From the NCBI GenBank assembly GCA_034231615.1, contig CM067298.1:25128528-25192527 (forward strand): 64,000 nt of DNA. Reading direction: 5' to 3'. The first letter of the stretch is position 1; every line of letters starts with the position of its first letter. Of the stretch, positions 62,667-64,000 are shown one piece after another. The position numbers and the translations under genes were made by a program. The notes beneath the pieces are model-generated. The model had not been told where the DNA came from and ran no database searches. It saw only the letters and a list, made by a program, of their open reading frames with translations. Origin of the DNA: Meghimatium bilineatum (Eukaryota; Mollusca; Gastropoda; Stylommatophora; Philomycidae).

Positions 62667-62999
62667 GTAATTATTATTCCGTTTCCATTATTTTATTAAT
62701 ACATTTTTTCTTTTTTTTTACTATTTATACTACTTTCATGTCCCTGTAAAATACACCTTTCTATATTTAATTGATACAATTACTTTAATAACAATACTTG
62801 CTTGCATACTTTAATTTATGGTTGTATCATTATCCCATATCAAGGAGTCCCACAGGTTTAAAACACATGATTGTGCTAGTCAAACATCATGGCAAGGCAC
62901 AATATCTTTTCCTCAATGCAAAATAAACAAAAACAATGCATATCAGCAGAGATGAATTCACATCTACAATATTTGTACAATAGCCATTGACAAAGAGCA
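62667..62999. other. Start of intron 25, no gene seen
   Basis: AT-rich. Nothing recognised before the RTE fragment at 63000. Confidence 0.4.
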
Positions 63000-63600
63000 A
63001 CTAGAAAATTTCAACAACTTTGAATATCTTGTGTCAACCATCAACACTACAGGAGATTGCTCTTAGAGATCAGAAAGAGATTAGCAATGGCTTAATAAAA
63101 AACATCAAAGATAAAAAATCCATGGCAAGAGGCAAACAGAAAAACAAAGTTACAACTATTAAGAAGATATATCTTTCCAGTGGCAACATATGGTTGTTGT
63201 CACATGTGACCAATCACATCTACAATGCAAAAAAAATATCAGCATTTGAAATGAAATGTTATAGAATGGTTCAAAGAGTATCAAGGACAGAAAAATGAAC
63301 CAATGCATACATCCGCAAAGACCTGAACATAGAAGAAGAATGGCTCTTCAAAACTATCAAAAGACGCAAACTAACATATTTCTGACATATAAAGAGACAC
63401 AATGGTTTAGAAAAATTAATCATGGAGGGAATTGTTCCAGGTAAGAGAACAAGAAGCAGACCAAGACTGCGATGGACACATGACATCGAAGACTTTCAGA
63501 ACATGACACTACAAGAAGCTGGACAGCTTGCACAGAACCGTGAGGTTTACAGAGGAGCAGTGAAGACAACGCTCTGCACAGGAGACTTCACATAGATAAA
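63000..63600 (+). mobile_element. RTE-like LINE 3' end, ATAG-type tail
   Basis: FNNFEYLVSTINTT, then ISAFEMKCYRMVQRVSRTEK, EKLIMEGIVPGKRTRSRPRL followed by RWTHDIEDFQNMTLQEAG and QLAQNREVYRGAVKTTLC, then CACATAGATAAATATA. It is the best copy of the family also seen at 4715 and 7960. Confidence 0.82.
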
Positions 63601-63798
63601 TATATCTTTATCACTACACACACCCATACTATAGACATTCACATCATCATTATCATATGGTCAGCACAGAAAATGTTTATCCAGTGCATACCCTTTCATT
63701 GAATCCCCAATATCCTGGTAATTAAACCAGCAGCTGAGCAATAAATATGTCAGGTTCAGTGATGTCTACTGAGCACAAGCAAGATATCACTTTTTCAA

Positions 63799-64000
63799 TT
63801 AACCCATAGGTATCCTTAAGGGTACGATGAGGGGTTGCTGCCATTTTGCTGAGATCTTCTTCTTCTTAGTTTCCAGGAGAAATAATTTGTCTGAATGTTT
63901 TATTATAAGCTTCCAGACAGATTTTTTCCCTGAGAAACTAAGAAGAGGAGGATCTCCGCAAAATGGAAGTGGCTTTTCATCGAATCCTTAAGGATATTTC
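63799..64000. repeat. Inverted-repeat element cut by the window end
   Basis: GGTATCCTTAAGG.TACGATGA (63809-) and its inverse ending at about 64000 (TCATCGAATCCTTAAGGATA) are arms of about 65 bp, with AAACTAAGAAGAxGAxGATC inside each. The outer right end is outside the window. Confidence 0.65.

Overview
This is a metazoan nuclear window: AT-rich, long spliceosomal introns with GT..AG boundaries, and many decayed retrotransposons. RNase H-bearing I-like LINEs, RTE-like LINEs, tRNA-derived SINEs and a piggyBac fossil together suggest an invertebrate, perhaps a mollusc; the phylum is a guess. Only one host gene is supported. It is a dynein heavy chain on the + strand that enters before position 1 and leaves after 64000. 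I find 25 coding exons between 267 and 62666, and every splice phase joins without a conflict (4212 nt, 1403 complete codons plus part codons at each end). Nearly all the other DNA is intron.

Host gene layout: exons 1-8 (267-14466) encode the N-terminal tail. Exons 9-16 (15980-29692) encode the conserved linker region (Pfam DHC_N2 type). Exons 17-20 (35097-45376) bridge to the motor. Exons 21-23 (46779-48808) encode the first half of AAA1, with an intact P-loop (GPSGTGKS) and an unusual Walker B (FDD in place of the usual FDE). Exons 24-25 (59830-62666) encode about 88 residues that look like an insertion in AAA1. The divergence, the Walker B change and the insertions make it more like the DNHD1-type divergent heavy chains than a standard axonemal or cytoplasmic one, but this is an inference.

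Intron contents: (i) an I-like non-LTR element at 39849-43680. Its endonuclease half is inverted relative to its RT/RNase H half, and a 12-bp direct repeat flanks the whole structure, as expected from twin priming. (ii) Several 5'-truncated relatives of that element. One, at 5632-5895, sits inside an RTE fragment with an 11-bp target duplication, and removing it restores the RTE reading frame. (iii) Many RTE-like fragments with different simple-repeat tails. (iv) A second RNase H-bearing LINE at about 26.6-29.3 kb. (v) A piggyBac-like transposase fossil at 55.1-57.3 kb carrying a tRNA-derived SINE with a 16-bp target duplication. (vi) Terminal-inverted-repeat elements, SINEs, minisatellites and local tandem duplications. 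I see no rRNA, tRNA gene, CRISPR array, promoter or gene end in the window.
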